DNA of 64,000 bases, taken from contig JAEHOE010000057.1 of NCBI GenBank assembly GCA_016858145.1, forward strand, positions 248,001-312,000, given 5' to 3'. Positions 1 to 12,585 of the stretch are shown here, in pieces. Position 1 is the stretch's first letter; the number at the start of each line of letters is the position of its first letter. The notes under the pieces were generated by a model, which was not told where the DNA came from, did no database searches, and saw only the letters and a program-made list of their open reading frames with translations. The DNA is from Edaphochlamys debaryana (taxonomy: Eukaryota > Chlorophyta > Chlorophyceae > Chlamydomonadales). Position numbers and translations under genes: made by a program.

Positions 1-1456
1 TTACCCCTGGCCCACGTCAGCAGCCGTCCCCAACCGTCATGGGCCCAACCAGAGAGCCGTCCCCAGCCACCCACGCACCGGTCTCGTGCGTCACCGTGGT
101 GGACACCTCCACCTGACAGTGCGGGCAGATGACGCTGCGGGGCGGCAGGGCAGACGGGCAGTGGGGCCGAAGGGCCGGGGGGCAGGCGAGAGCGAGATCA
201 GGAAGAGGGCGAGAGAGCCAGAGGGAGCAAGGGAGGCCCTCAAAGTGTGCGGGTGAGGCCATGTTGGGACAGCGCTGGGTGGCTCCGTCGGACCTGCCCT
301 GCCTTGCCTAGCGGTTGAGGGCATGGGCCCGCCTCCAGGCCCTGGGCCCGCCTCCAGGCCTCGGGCTCGGCGCGCAAGAGGCGCTTAGGACATGACACGA
401 CAGACGACACGCCCTGCCCGACCCGACCCTCGGGCCTAGGCGCCCTTCCACAAGACACGACACGCCCCACAGGACTAGGCCCCGACCTGCAGTCCCCCGT
501 ACGTCGCGTGGGAGGAGGAGGCCCCAAGCATCCACCACCAAGCACTGCCCCCAAGACTCAGTCACTACGAGGGGAACTGCCACTCCCAGACCCCCAAACC
601 GTCAGCTGCAGGGGCCCCGAACACCACACGCGGGCCCCACCCGGGCCCACCTGACGGGGTGCGAGGGCCACCAGGTGGGCAGGGGCGCGGGCGCTGCCAC
701 CATCACCATGGTGGGGGGTGGGCCGTAGCCCACGGGGACCGGCTGGGGGTAGCCTGAAGGGAAGGGGCGGTCGGAGGGGAGGAGGCGGGGTCGAGAATGG
801 GAGGCGGCGGGCGAGGGAAGTAGGGCAGAGGGCCATGCGGAGGGGGGACGTCTTAGCAGGTGTGGCAGTTGATGGGGGTGGGATCTGGCCCACAGGCTTG
901 ACGGTCTTCATCTCCGAATAGGCGTTTGGATTGAAAGCAGCAAGCATTTGACTGGGCTGGATGAGGGCACGGGGCCAAAGCCCAGCCGAAGCCTCCCTTC
1001 TACCGGTAGCCTGACTCCGCGTGACTCTGCTGGGCGTGGCCCTTATCGCACAGGTTGCACACCGCGCTGCTGGAACGCCACGGTTCGGTCCCGTAGCTGC
1101 AAGCGGCGCCTACTGGCGCGCTTAGCCTACCCCCTAGATGCCCCCGGTGGACCACGGCACTCCAGACGGGGCAACGATCGCGGACATCGGTCGGCCCGAA
1201 CTTGTATAGCCTCAGGTATGCTACCTATGGGACACGGCTTGGGGCGCAGCTACGCTGCCGCGGCGCGAGGCCGCATGGCGCATGAAGGCGACCAGCCTTG
1301 CACGGCTCGCCGGGCGCGCTTGATGCCTCGCAGTGCCAGGATCGCACCTGTTGCAGGCTGGCCATAAGCTGGTGGTTGACCTGGCGGGTAAGCGCCCGGC
1401 GGGCCGGGTGGTGGAGCGCCATTCTGCTGTTGATAAGCGCCCTCCTGGCCTGCCAT
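1..1456 (-). CDS. LITAF-domain protein, 5' part (truncated by window edge)
   Basis: Three coding exons fit in phase: 1348-1456, 651-753 and about 71-134. The start at 1456 opens MAGQEGAYQQQNGAPPPGPP, then a Tyr/Pro/Gly-rich segment, and exon 2 continues YPQPVPVGYGPPPTMVMV. Exon 3 reads SVICPHCQVEVSTTVTHETG, the first CxxC half of the zinc-binding LITAF (SIMPLE-like) domain. The membrane-inserting hydrophobic stretch and second CxxC knuckle should lie left of base 1. LITAF proteins sit on the cytosolic face of endosome/lysosome or plasma membranes; location here is inferred from family. The last donor is ambiguous (TGG/GTGGCT or GC/GTGGGT). Introns 135-650 and 754-1347 hold no other supported gene. 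Phases 1 and 2 match across both introns, which supports the model over the alternative reading frames in 558-947. Confidence 0.72.
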
Positions 1457-2158
1457 GCTGATGTTGGTAAGGTGTTCAGGTCCAAGAAGATACGGTAGCA
1501 CGGCAGGTTGCTTAATTGGGAAGCGTCGCGTGCCTCTAAGCTGTCGCGTCGACCAAGTGTTTCCTAGGCTTTTGCGATGTAGCTAGACAGCACTTTGCAA
1601 GCTAGTACTGCGTGTGCGCTGATGCCCCTTCTCGCGCTGTTACTGCATCGGCGAAAAGTGTGGACAGCGAACGGAGCTGCTGCGCGCGCCACGCAACCCC
1701 AGCCGACTATCATCAGCAACTAGGCATTAGCTACAGTGCTAGCGGAGGCTTGCGGGGATGGCTATCTGCGTAGAGTCGAGCTCGCGTGCCACCTACCCGC
1801 AACCCGCGCAGACGCGGCCAGCCCCGGCCAGGCCCAGGGCCGCGCACAGCCGGAAGCTGAGAGCCGAACAGCCGTACCGTAATGCCCCTGACACAAGCCC
1901 GGCGTCCAGTATGCCGAGACTGCGTGCTTGCAGGCGGCAAGTTTTAACTTCCCTACACGAATGTATGCTCTCTCCGGCCTCGTCAAGCGCACCCGCACCC
2001 GCACCCGCACCCGCTGCACCCCCCACCACAGCAACGCTAGAACCTCCCAGCCTCGTGGGACTCAGAGAGCCCACCCCGCCGCGCTCCGAAGCCGCGCTGA
2101 TGCAAGTGCAGCCCGGGGCGCTTGCACAGCAGCCTCATCGTAGTGCGTCGTCGCCCCC
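1457..2158. other. Spacer between the LITAF and leucine-rich genes
   Basis: Holds the 5' flank of the LITAF gene and the 3' flank of the leucine-rich gene, both on the minus strand. A short CACCCG hexamer run lies near 1985-2012. I see no TGTAA on the minus strand and no convincing gene. Confidence 0.5.
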
Positions 2159-5100
2159 TCAGTAGCCCTCCCCCTCCCGACCTTCCTCGCCCTCATCCGC
2201 CTCCGCCTCCTCGCCCTCGCCCAGCGCCTCTCCCGCGCCGTCCTCCACCTCCAGCCCCTCCGCCTCCACCTCGACCTCTTCATCTCCCTCGCATGAGTCA
2301 TCCAGACCTCGTTCGTACGCGCGCTGCAGCTCACGTGCCACCTCCGGCCACCAACCGCCAACGGGCTCGCGGTCGGCGTCGCCCTCCACCGCCTCCGCCT
2401 CGTCCACAAACTCGTCCGAAACCTGCTCGTCCCCGTTGCCGTACATGGCGTCGTACAGTGCCGTACTGTCGTTACCCGTCGCGTTAGTGCCGTACGTGCA
2501 GCTGGAGTCGACGCGCAGCGCTAGGGCGGGATGGCGCTCCGTGAGGTGCCGTACGTCCGCGGGGTCGAGTCCGCACAGGAAGAGGCTTAGGGACTGGCGT
2601 GCAAAGGGGGGCGGGGGGCGGAGAGGCAGTGGCAGAAGGGTGAGGAGCAGGCGTGAGGGTGGAAGAGGGAAGCAGGCGGGACTGCCAGGCGTGTCCGTGT
2701 CAGCAAAGGCCACACGTGCCGTGCCGTGCCCGCGGCCCCGCCCCTAGGACACCTCTCAAGCGCATCAGCTCGCCGAGCGCTGTACCACAAGTGCCCCCAA
2801 CTTGAGCCGCAGCAACCCTCACCCGCCGGCCCAAGGCCCCTTTCTTAGCCCTCCTTCAGAACGGCTCCGACCCTCCCCGCCACCCCCCCAACCCCCCAAC
2901 CTCTCCGAATGCTTCCCCCAGCCTTCCCCTTCACCCCCGCCCCTCACCCCTCGGCCCGCCCCCCTCCCTCCCCCCGGCCCCCCCCCTCACCTTGAGCCCT
3001 GGCAGCGCCGCCACCAGCGCCTCCAGGTCCCCCGCCGCGAACCCCAGCGCCACCGCCTCCACCGCCCGCACCGCACCGCCCAGCGCCGCCAGCTCGGCCA
3101 GCCAGGCCGCGTGCGGGCCCTCCAGTCGGGCCGTGGAGTGCGCAAAGGGCTGCAGCGCCACTCGCTGCAGCGCCGCCGCCGGCGCCAGCGCGCGGCGGAG
3201 CAGGCCCGCCGCCGCCGCCACGGCGGAGGAGCGGCCGCCGTCGGCTGCCGCCGCCGCCGCGGCCTGCAGAGACACGCGTGGAGGGGAAGGGGGGCGGGCG
3301 GGGGTTTACTGCTGAGCGGGGCCGTGTCGCCGCTCCAGAGAAGCATGGAATGAGACTCCGGGCCCGTGTGGGCCTCACCTGGGCCCCTCAGGGACCCCGT
3401 CGTACCTCTCTGTACTGGTGCAGGAAGAGCTCTCCGTCGAGGGACAGCCGCAGCGGCTCGGGGGCCGGGGGTGAGGGCGACGGAGGCACGGGGGCCCCGG
3501 GCCCGGCCGCAGCCGCCGGCTCGGAGCTGGAGGAGGGTGCCCCCCGCCCCGCCCCTGCGCGGCAGTGCACGAGCAGCCCCCCTCCCATTCCTCCTCCCCC
3601 TCCTGCTCCGGCTCCCGCTCCGGCTGAGGCTCCCGCTCCGGCTCCGGCTCCGGCTGCTGCGGAAGCGGTGGCAGAGGCAGAGCCTGGCCGGTTGCTCGTA
3701 GCGTCCTCGGAAGGCCCTCGATACCGACCTAAGGCACTTGCACTGGCATGACCGTGATGTGGGTCGGGATGTGGGTCGGGGCCGGGGGCTCCCGCAGGAC
3801 AGGCCGCGGCAGCGACCGGGGCCGGGGGCCAGGCGGCGGAGGCTACGGCGGGGGCCGCAGGGCCACAGCCCAGCGTGGCGAGGCGGGGGAGCACTGCCAG
3901 CGCGGCCAGCACGGGCACGGAAGGGAGGGTGGTGACCTGGGAGGGCGGAAAAGAAGAGCGGGGACGAGCGGGCTTAGGCAAACGTTGCGCCGCATAGTCT
4001 CAGCCCTCGCCGTCAAGCGCAGAGTCACCTTGGCCGCCCATTGGCCACGTCAGCTTACGCCCGGCCAACCGGCAACAGGGTGCTATATGTTCACTCCACG
4101 CCCAGGTGCTCTGCCCAGCCGCCCTCCTACCAAGGCCGACCCAGATGCGGCCACGCAGCAGCGACCCAAGCACCGACCCGCTACCGCAGAGGTATGCCAC
4201 CCGGGTCCTCTCGAGTCAGGGTCACGTGTCAGTATGCGACGTACCTGCAGCGCTACCAGGCTGGGCGGCAGCGGTAATGACCCGTCACCGCCACCTGCCG
4301 CCGGACCCGCCGCCGCCGCCGCCACCGCCGCCGCCAGGAGGTCGCCGTCAGCGCCGCCGGCCCCCGCGCGCCCCCGGCCGCCGTAGCGGTACTCCGGGTG
4401 GGGCGTGAGCAGCGTCCCGCACCGCAGCCGCGTCAGGCCCGTCAGTGGGGCTAGCGACGGGAGGGCTTCGGCGGGCACGCCGTACGACGAGCCGAGATCC
4501 AGATCTCGTATCCAGGGGACTGCTGCCAGAAGCGGACCCAGCCGCCAGCCGCCGGCCGCAGTGTCAGCGGCGGCGGCGTGGGAGCAGGCGGCGGCGTCAG
4601 TTGGGGTCGCGGGCGGCACGTCAACCGCCAACCGCTCGAGGTTGCGGAGCGCCGACAGCCCGATCAGGCGGTTGGGCGGATCCAGGACGCGATCCACAGA
4701 GCTGCCGTACAGCTCCAGCGTCCGGAGGTTGGTGAGCGAGGCAATGGTGGCTACCGCCGGCGGCACCGCCCGGCCCGGGCACCCCAGGGTGGCTGCGGCC
4801 GACCAAGATCCGTCCAGATTGGATCCATCCGCGTTGGATCCATCGCGCGCGCTGCCACGTGGCGCCCACCGCTTGCGCCCTCGCCCGTGCAACCCCGGGA
4901 ACTCCAGCCCCACACCAAACCCGCTGCCTCCCGCCCCTTCCGCCCCCTCTGCCTCCTCGACGTCCCAGGGATCATCTGGGGTGAGCTGCCGCGGCGTCTG
5001 GCGCCGCCACCGCCGTGCCGCCGTCCCCACGCCCGCTTCTCCTCCGCCGCCGCTGCCGCCACCCACCCCGTCGCCGCCGCCACCGCCACAGCTGCCGGAC

Positions 5101-6817
5101 CGCTGCGCCGCCAGACCGGCGGCGGCGCGCGCCACCGGGTACCTTGGGAAGGAACGGCGGGACACGCAGACACGCAGACACGTGCAGGTTTTGGCAGGTC
5201 AGCTTTCAGTGCTTCACAGCCAACGCCGCCAGTCCAGCAAGCAAAGACATAACCGCCATTTGCTGACCGCCAACCGCTAGCTGCAAGTGTGAGCCGGCCC
5301 CTGCCCACGAGGGCGCCCCGGCACAACATGCGGCAAAGGCGCGGGTCGCGGGCTGCGCACCTGAACGGCCCGATGTGCATGCCCCGGTCCACCGCCAGCC
5401 CCACGCGCAGCTCCCGGAGGGTGGCGCCTGCGGAGGCGGAGGGCGGAGGCTCAGCGCTGGGGGCTCAGCGCGCCGACCGAGTGCAGGCCCCAAGCACAGC
5501 ACCCGCCCCAACCATGAAGCCCCTGTCGCTTCAGGCACAAGACCCGGCTAGCAACGCCGCCCCTGCCATCTGAGCCAATGCGTCCGGCACGCCGATACGG
5601 TAAGCAGATGCCGTGCCGGGCCTCTGAGGCAGCTCCCAACCACCGCTGGACTCCGCCGTACCCACCGCACGCCATGAGGGCATCGCATGGGAGCACCGAG
5701 CCCCCCAGCAGGTGTACGTCCAGCGACCGCAGCCTCGCAGCGAGCCCCGTACGACTCATCAGTACGGCATCGGCTGTCGTACTGCCGTGCATGTCGTACA
5801 GGTCCATGCACAGCGCCGTACAGGCCGGCAGGGCGGCGGCCAGGGCGGCGGGGTCGGCGACGGAGCGGAGCGCGAAGGGGCCCCGCAGGACGGCCCGCGT
5901 GGCGGCAGGGGCCAGGCACGTGAGTGCTGCCTCCCTGCGGATGAGGAGTCATAGGGCCGCGGTCAGGGAGAACCATCATGCAAGTCAGTGACCCCGCATG
6001 AAGGACATGTCGTCACGGCCGCTTCGGCACTGAGAGTAGAGGTGGTTACCGCATGCGCATAGGCCCTTCTCCCCAACACGCCCTTTTCCAGATACTGCTT
6101 CTGGTCCCTGAATGCCACTCACACGGCTCCCCGCGGCACCGCTGAGCCCGCCGTCAGCGTCAGGGATGTGGGTCGGCAGCCGTGCTCCGCCAGGCCCCGC
6201 AGCGGCGCCGCCAGCGGCCCGCCGCCGCCGCCAGCCCCGCCGCCGCCACCCCCGCCGCCGCTGTAATTGCTGCTGCCACCGCCGGCGCCACGTGATGCAA
6301 CCTCGCTGCTATGTGCCACAGAGCACCGCCGTAACGAAGCCGCGGGGGGCTCTGGCCGGGGCTGCGGCGACAGGCACTCCGCTTGAGGCTTGGTGCCGCC
6401 CCCTGAGCTCGGCGGTGGATGGATCAGCCCACGGCCTGGAGCCAGCCCCGCTCGTGATTGAACGTCGAGAGCATTGTCCGCTCCAGAGTTACTGGTGGCT
6501 GCACGGAGCTCTGTGTGGGTGATGGGCTGGGCAGGCGGCTCGTGAGGGGCCTTAGGTACGAGGTGGAGACGGATGTGAACGTAGGTCGCGGCGCGATCAT
6601 GTAGGAGGCGGGCGCTCCGGCAGCACAGACGAAGCTGGGCACCGTCTCTGGGGGTCAGCAGAGCCCAGAGGGCGGGCACTTGGAGAGCATCGAGGAGGCC
6701 GGGGCCAGGGTCGGGGTCGGGGGTTGGATGTCGGCAGGGTTTGGGTGCGCCGGCGCCGACATCGCGGGTTGAGGCTTCCCCGGCGAAACGTTTAGCCGCT
6801 GAGGGTGGTTCCGTCAT
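2159..6817 (-). CDS. F-box-like / leucine-rich repeat protein, 1055 aa
   Basis: Seven exons in phase: 6123-6817, 5666-5934, 5361-5427, 4245-5142, 3406-3936, 2991-3263, 2159-2593 (3168 nt). The ATG at 6817 is the first in frame; a GTG lies just upstream at 6826. Residues about 41-85 (ALWALLTPRDGAQLRLCCRS and following) resemble the degenerate F-box-like opening common in volvocine leucine-rich proteins. Leucine-rich segments follow, such as LTNLRTLELYGSSV and LTGLTRLRCG. Exons 4-6 add Gly/Ala-rich inserts, and the C-terminus is strongly acidic (EGDEEVEVEAEG). A small DGSN repeat lies near bases 4810-4850. An E3-ligase substrate-receptor role is only an inference; no clear full F-box consensus is visible. 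The exon 2 donor (G/GTGGGT at 5665) was chosen on phase; other internal GT sites fail. Confidence 0.75.
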
Positions 6818-8444
6818 CGCGTGCACAGCGCGTATAGACCGGGAGGATGACGAGTGGATGGATGGCTACGCAGACTGTTCACTTCGCTAGCACATATCTG
6901 TGAGTGTGTACAGTGGACTGGCTTGTACAGTGGACAAGCGAAGCGTGTGGTCTGCCTCAGTATGCCAGCCTCGCGCGGATGCCGAGTGTGAAAGCAGCAC
7001 GCAGTGCTATGATCGGGCTATACCTCCGAGCTATACAAATACAGCTCTGGTGCACGCTTGAGGCCACTCGCGTGCCACGAACCCCCTAACCCGCGCTTCT
7101 CGACACGCGACCCCGAGCCCCACGCTGAACGAGGGCCCTTTGGCGCTGCCTGACGGTATTCAACCGGTTTCAGCTTAAAGAGCAAGAGCGAGCTGTTGTG
7201 TTGCAAGAGGTACAGGAGTCAAGGCTGTCGCGTGCCGCCTTCTGCGCCTCAAGTCATCGGGGATTCGAGGCATCACGGGTGGCGTTCAACTGACGCTTCA
7301 TGAGGCATGGGCCGCCTCCGTGGCCACGAAGTGCCCCCAGAGTCCAGACTAGGCCATACGCGATATGCTTCAATCACGCAGCTGGTCAGCATCGTCCTTC
7401 TCGAGTCAGGGTCAACAGGTGCAGCAGCGGCACGGCGCCGCGCTACAAGCCCGCAAGCCCGAGTGCTTGTCCTCCAGGGCGGCATCGCATTGGAGTCAAG
7501 AGCGGACGGGGCAAGCGAGTAGGCTCTAGACGCGGTCCTGATCTGTGGTTACATCCGCCCCTGGGTTTCTACAGCACAGGGCCCAGGGGCCCACGCTGCA
7601 ATTGAAAGGCTCTCGCCTCGGGGGGTCGGGTCTGCATGCCACCCGCCTAGCTCCAGCCACTCTCCAAGCCAATCAGCTCATCCGACCATCCGTCTTCCGG
7701 CCTTCAATCTGCAGAGTCCAGCCGACACGATTCTAGGGAGGTATGCTATCACAAAGGACAGGGCAAATCGGCCCGCCGTACACAAGAGAATAACAGAGGA
7801 TCAATGGGGGGTCGCAAGCGTATCAAGCAGAGTTGCCTCTGCATCCGGTCCCGTGCAGGCCCACAATCCGTCACATCGCACAATGGACAGTAGGAATTCA
7901 TCAATGGGGTCGGCTCTGCTGCAACACACTAATGCACATCGTCTGAGTCATGAACTCCCCAGTCCAGTGGGACCGGGAAGGACAGACGCGGCGGCGTAGC
8001 ACCTAACTGAAGCCTTGCAGCAGCGGGCTGCACGCGTCCAAGGGGCGCACGAAAAACGCTCGCTCGAGGAAGCGGCGCTCCAGACCCAGCGCATGCACAA
8101 AATCGTCCAGCACATGACGCTCTAAGACCAGGCACTTGGACCATTCCGGCCCCAAGTTGCTGTATCAAGCCCTATCTATCCACAACCACTCCCTGCACCT
8201 TTCCGAACAAGCCCTCTCTGTTTCTGCGAGAGCCTCACGCCACCCGGGGGCGCACCACCCAGCGCAGCGCACGACAAACGCAGAATCACTGTGTGGTGAG
8301 CGCACCCCAGGTTGCGCGGAACAGCCATGCACACAGCTACCCAAGACATCAGGAGGAGCTCCGCTCAATGCCCAACGTGTGCCGCGGCTTGGGGGCTCTA
8401 CACTCCATCAAGACAGGCTTGTTCAGCCGTCAGCCAAGGGCATC
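6818..8444. other. Spacer: leucine-rich gene promoter and paralogue A 3' flank
   Basis: No gene supported. A tandem TGTACAGTGGAC motif lies at about 6906-6934. TTACA (TGTAA on the minus strand) occurs at 7549-7553, about 890 bases beyond the stop of paralogue A, and is a possible but distant polyadenylation signal. 8041-8070 and 8261-8290 match the 3' flank of paralogue B. Confidence 0.45.
8041..8290. repeat. 3'-flank homology block shared with paralogue B
   Basis: 8041-8070 (AGGGGCGCACGAAAAACGCT core) matches 20291-20320, and 8261-8290 (AGCGCAGCGCACG core) matches 20411-20440. A shorter relic, GCGCACGAAAAACGCT, lies at 39801-39816 beside paralogue C. All three lie within about 200-400 bases past the stop codons, so the duplications carried 3' untranslated or flanking sequence. 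Confidence 0.6.
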
Positions 8445-11400
8445 TTACGCCGTGGTGGCGTAGGGGGTGTAGATGGAGGTGTCCTGGGGGTAAATGACCT
8501 TGCCCTGGAAGTGCACCCACTCGAGGAAGGGGCCGTAGTTCTTGCCGGAAGAAGGCTTGGGGGCGGTGCCGGTCAGGGGGTTGCGCAGAATAGTGATGAC
8601 GACGCCACCCACGGCCTTGGCCTGGAGGTCAGCGGGCAGGTTGGCCTGGTTGTAGATCGGGTCCATTGGCACGGGCAGGTCCAGGCCGGCATCGGTGGCG
8701 GTGAGGTTGGTGATCTCGAGCACGGACTTGCACTTGGTGGGGTCCGAGGGCACGTCGTAGATGGTGCCAGACAGGAACGCCTTGCTGGTCAGACCCTGGG
8801 GCGGGTAGGTCCACTTGAGGGTCTGAACGCGGATCACACCGGTGTTGCGGGTCTGCGGGTCGGAGAGGGAAGGGTGTAATGGACGGAGCTCCGCAGACAG
8901 GTCAAGGATAAGTAGCAGAGCAGCTGTCGATAGAAACCCATGATACAGTGGAGATGCCACCCGACACACCTGCATGATGGAGATGCGGCTGAGCAGCACG
9001 GGGTCCTTGAAGAACACGGCGACGGAGCGGGAGTTGTTGGTGGCCTTCCAGGCGAACTTGCAGGCCTTGCAGGCGGGGCCGCAGTCGGTCTTGTTGCGGT
9101 CCACCAGCTGCAGGGGCTTCTTGGGCTGAAGCTCCTTGGTGAAGTTAGCGTCATTGGCCCACACGAGGCGCTTGGTGCGGCCCTTGGCACCAAAGGCGGG
9201 CATGTCGGCAACCAGGACCGGAGCTCCAGCGGGAATGACAGTGCCGTTGGGCGGGGGCATGGACACAGGAGAGGGCGGAGGAGAGGGAGAGGGAGAGGGG
9301 GAGGGAGAAGGAGAGCTCTCCTTGGGAGGCGACGGGGGAGGAGGGGGCTGGATGATGATGACCTGGGGAGCCTGGGGAGACGGCACGGGAATGACCTGGC
9401 TGGGAGACGGGGGCGCCGGCGAGGGAGGAGAAGGCGAGGGCGGAGGCGGGGAAGGCGGTGCAGAAGGGATGTTGGGGAGCTGATACACGGTGCTCCCCGT
9501 GGCAGAGATGAGGGCAGAGATGTCGATGACAACCTTGGGCGGCAGCGGAGGGAACGGAGGGCGGCTAGGAGCCGCCACCTGGCCCGGCATCAGCGGAGGC
9601 GAGGGCGGCGGGTAGGGCACGTCCTCGACCTGCAGAAGGGCGGGGACAGGCACGGCACACGTCAAGAACGAGCGCAAGGCTGTTGCCGCCGCTGCTGCTT
9701 CTGCTCCTGCCGCTGCTTGAGGCATCAAAGCGCAAACAACCGAATTATGAGCTCACCGTGGTGATAGCAAAGATGATCCTGATCATGGAACCAGACTGCA
9801 GGCTGCGGCGAGAAGCGTCGACGCTCGCGTGCACGTCCGCACCGTGGGCCTACGGATCGGAGTGGCACAGCGGCGGAGGAAGCAGGTCAGAGAGGGCGTG
9901 AGCTACTAAACACGTTAGGAGGCAGAGCTGAGGAAAGGGCAAGGGGTTCCAAAATGCCCGGTCGGGGCCCGAGTCTCATCCTCTCATACCCTTCCCTGCC
10001 ACTGCACCCTGTGGTACCCGCACAGCCCCGCTCGCCCTCGCCGCCTCAGCTCACCAGCAGGGCGTTGACCTCCTCGGCGCTCGAGTACCGGGGCTCGCCG
10101 ATGCGCTCGAGGCTGGTGAGCAGGGCGCGCGGCTGCAGGGCCTTGGCCAGCTTGGTGACGGGGAACTCCGCATCCATGACGGCCGTCCTGGAGGCAGCGC
10201 TCAAGTCGCCAATGACACCGTCCAGCATGGCGCGGCGGACTCCGGCGGTGGTGCTGTACGAGATGCCGTCAATCTCGATTCCAATAATGGTGACCTGAGG
10301 TGGTCACCACCGAATGGGGTGCGGCAGCAGTCAGCACTGCAATCCACGGCGTGAGTGGTGGTGGCAGGTGAATAAGGCCAGCCGCTGCCGCCACAGGTCT
10401 TGTACGGTGCTTGTACGGCAGCAGTTCAAGGGGGCACAGCCAAGACACGGCGTGTGTAGTGAGCACTGCCCGCGCAAGGCCGGCGGCCAGTCCTAGCTAG
10501 GTGACCCCAAGGCCCGTGCTGGGGTATTGTGTCGCAGACCCGCCGCAGCCTTCGTTCGCGTAACCTACCACGCTGGTGCTGGTGCCCAGGACAGTCGCGG
10601 CCTGGAGCTGGAAGTTCAGCAGGTACTGCTTGACAAGCTGAGCGGTGGCCTTGGGGTCGCTGGCGTTGACCTTGAACTGCGGTTGCGGATGGGGGCCAAG
10701 GGATTGCGGAGGTGTAAGCAGAAGCGCCGGTGAGGTTGCAAATAACAAAGAGCACGCGCCAGGGCCAGGGCAGATGGCTTTAATGCACTCACGGAAGCAA
10801 CGGAATCGGCCGAAAGCGTAATCGTGACGTAGCCAGAGCCAGGCGGCAGCTCGGGAAGGGCCGTGCACTGGTAGCTCCCAATCAGGTTCTCGCAGATACG
10901 GCCCTGGAGCACGCAATCGATGGCCAGCAGGGGCTTCGTGATGCACCTGGAGGGCAAGGGAGCGGGCCGAGCTTGCAAGTCAGACGCGAGACCATAACCA
11001 ATCCAGTCCATACCGCCGTACGGACCCTCCTGGCGACCAGCACACAAAGGGCAGCCTGCATGCCCCACAGACCCTGCGAATGCGGCCAAGCACTCACTCG
11101 TTGATGTCCTCGCAGGCGCTGTTCACCAGCTCGAAGCCGGGGTTGCATGGTGAGACGGCGGGGGAAGGCGGCGGGTAGGTGGCGACCGAGCCCTGGAGGA
11201 AGCGGCGCACCACCTCAGCGGCGGCGTCAGAGGCGTCGTGGGCGGTCTCGATGAGTGAGTCCAGCAGACCGGGGTGGTCGGCGGAGTTGCCCTCGGCAGG
11301 GGCCTCGTAGGCGCCTGGGGGTGGGGGCCGGACCGAGGGGAGGGACAGAGACGGGTCAAGAGGGGTGAGGAGTGAGGGTTGCTACCGGGGGAGTGAGGCA

Positions 11401-12585
11401 ACCAGCCTGCTGCTCTCTACAGCTTACAAGAAAAAGCCCCAAGTCCTTCCCGAGCCACGAGTCCTTCACCCACCCGCGGCGAAGTCGTCGATGAGCTTCT
11501 TGAGCAGGGCTCCCCACTGCTCCTGGGCGCCGTCCTTCCACGAGTACGACACAACAACCACGGCGCCAGACACACCGGCCTTGCCGAAGGCCTGAGGAAC
11601 GAGGGGACGGAGGGAGAGGAGGATGAGATTATCACTCTGGAACGCCTCAAAGAAAGCGCAGCTTATGCCCAGAGGCGTCTAGGCGCGCATGGTGAGGCCG
11701 AGGCAAGGGCGTTGACCTGACGGCCAGAGTCACGGGCGGCAGAAGCAGCACGCCCTGTCAGGCCGCCGCACCTGGACGACGGTCTTCATGTCATCGCCCT
11801 GGACGGTGTAGAGGGGGACGGAGGTGGCCGACTCGTCCTCGTGGCGGCACCAGGTGGACACGGTGGTGGTGGCGGCGTCCTCAAGGGCAGCCGGCCATGC
11901 GGTCTCGGTCGCGAGGAAGGAGGGCGCGAGCTTGGACAGCTCGGGCCGGCCGAAGTCAGCCTTGGCGTTGGAGCCCAGGACCTTGCAGCTCGCCCAGTGG
12001 CCTGCGGGGAAAGAGGTGTGGCAGCGGGGGTGGCAAGGCGCCTTCAGAGCGAGCGACGTAGTGGCGCGGACCCCAAGAGCGATCCAGAGTCGCGGTAGTC
12101 GCGTCAAAGTGTGACGTTATGACAAAAGCCCGTTTCGCAAACACCTGGCAACCGCGCGGTTTTGCTCTCAAGAGGAACTCACCGTCGTATCCGAGGGCCT
12201 TGGCGACGAACTCGCGAGCAGCCTGGCCCTGCCCGTGGTTGGCATCGTGGAGAATCACCAGACCACCCTGGGCAACGAACGATGCGACGGCGTCCATGTC
12301 CTCAGCCGTGCTGTAGAAGGTGTGGCCGTTCTGGGGAGGAATGACGTAGGCGTCCAGCTTGTTGGATGGCGCGTCGACGATTTCCAGGTTGGAAAACGCG
12401 AGCTGCTTGAGCTGGTTCTTGAGGTTGGCGGGGCCGTTGTCCCACTTGAAGTCAAGGACGCCGGTGCGGTCGCTCATGAAAAGGCCAACGCGCGCGGATG
12501 CGAGGGCCGCCGACGCACATCCGAACATGAGGAGGGCTGCTGCTAGCACCAAGCCCCGCACAGGGGTCTTGGCGGGCCGGGCCAT
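8445..12585 (-). CDS. Secreted hydroxyproline-rich EGF-like matrix protein, paralogue A (876 aa)
   Basis: Ten exons in phase: 12183-12585, 11772-12001, 11474-11591, 11098-11314, 10793-10946, 10569-10676, 10055-10294, 9757-9849, 8970-9629, 8445-8852 (2631 nt). Residues 1-29 form a signal peptide ending AALA. Residues 30-250 carry an alpha/beta-looking region ([25 protein letters not shown]) that recalls ThuA/class-I amidotransferase folds; no catalytic claim is made. A calcium-binding-type EGF module spans exons 4-5 (EDINEC, then C-V-L-Q-G-R-I-C-E-N and GSYQC). Exons 6-8 encode unrecognised domains. Exon 9 holds the (SP)n/PPPPPSPP spacer expected to be O-glycosylated after proline hydroxylation, then a conserved Cys-bearing domain ([15 protein letters not shown]). 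The architecture suggests an extracellular matrix or cell-wall protein, pherophorin-like in style, but I do not recognise a named family. Confidence 0.8.

Noticed and set aside
558..947. 129-codon minus-strand open frame starting MLAAFNPNAYSEMK
   Set aside because: Joining it to LITAF exon 1 breaks phase, whereas the acceptor at 753 gives an in-phase Pro/Tyr-rich exon typical of LITAF N-termini. It is treated as mostly intron.
4405..5280. Plus-strand frame of 291 codons across the leucine-rich gene
   Set aside because: Exact antisense shadow of exon 4 of the minus-strand gene, with no leucine-rich or other domain of its own.
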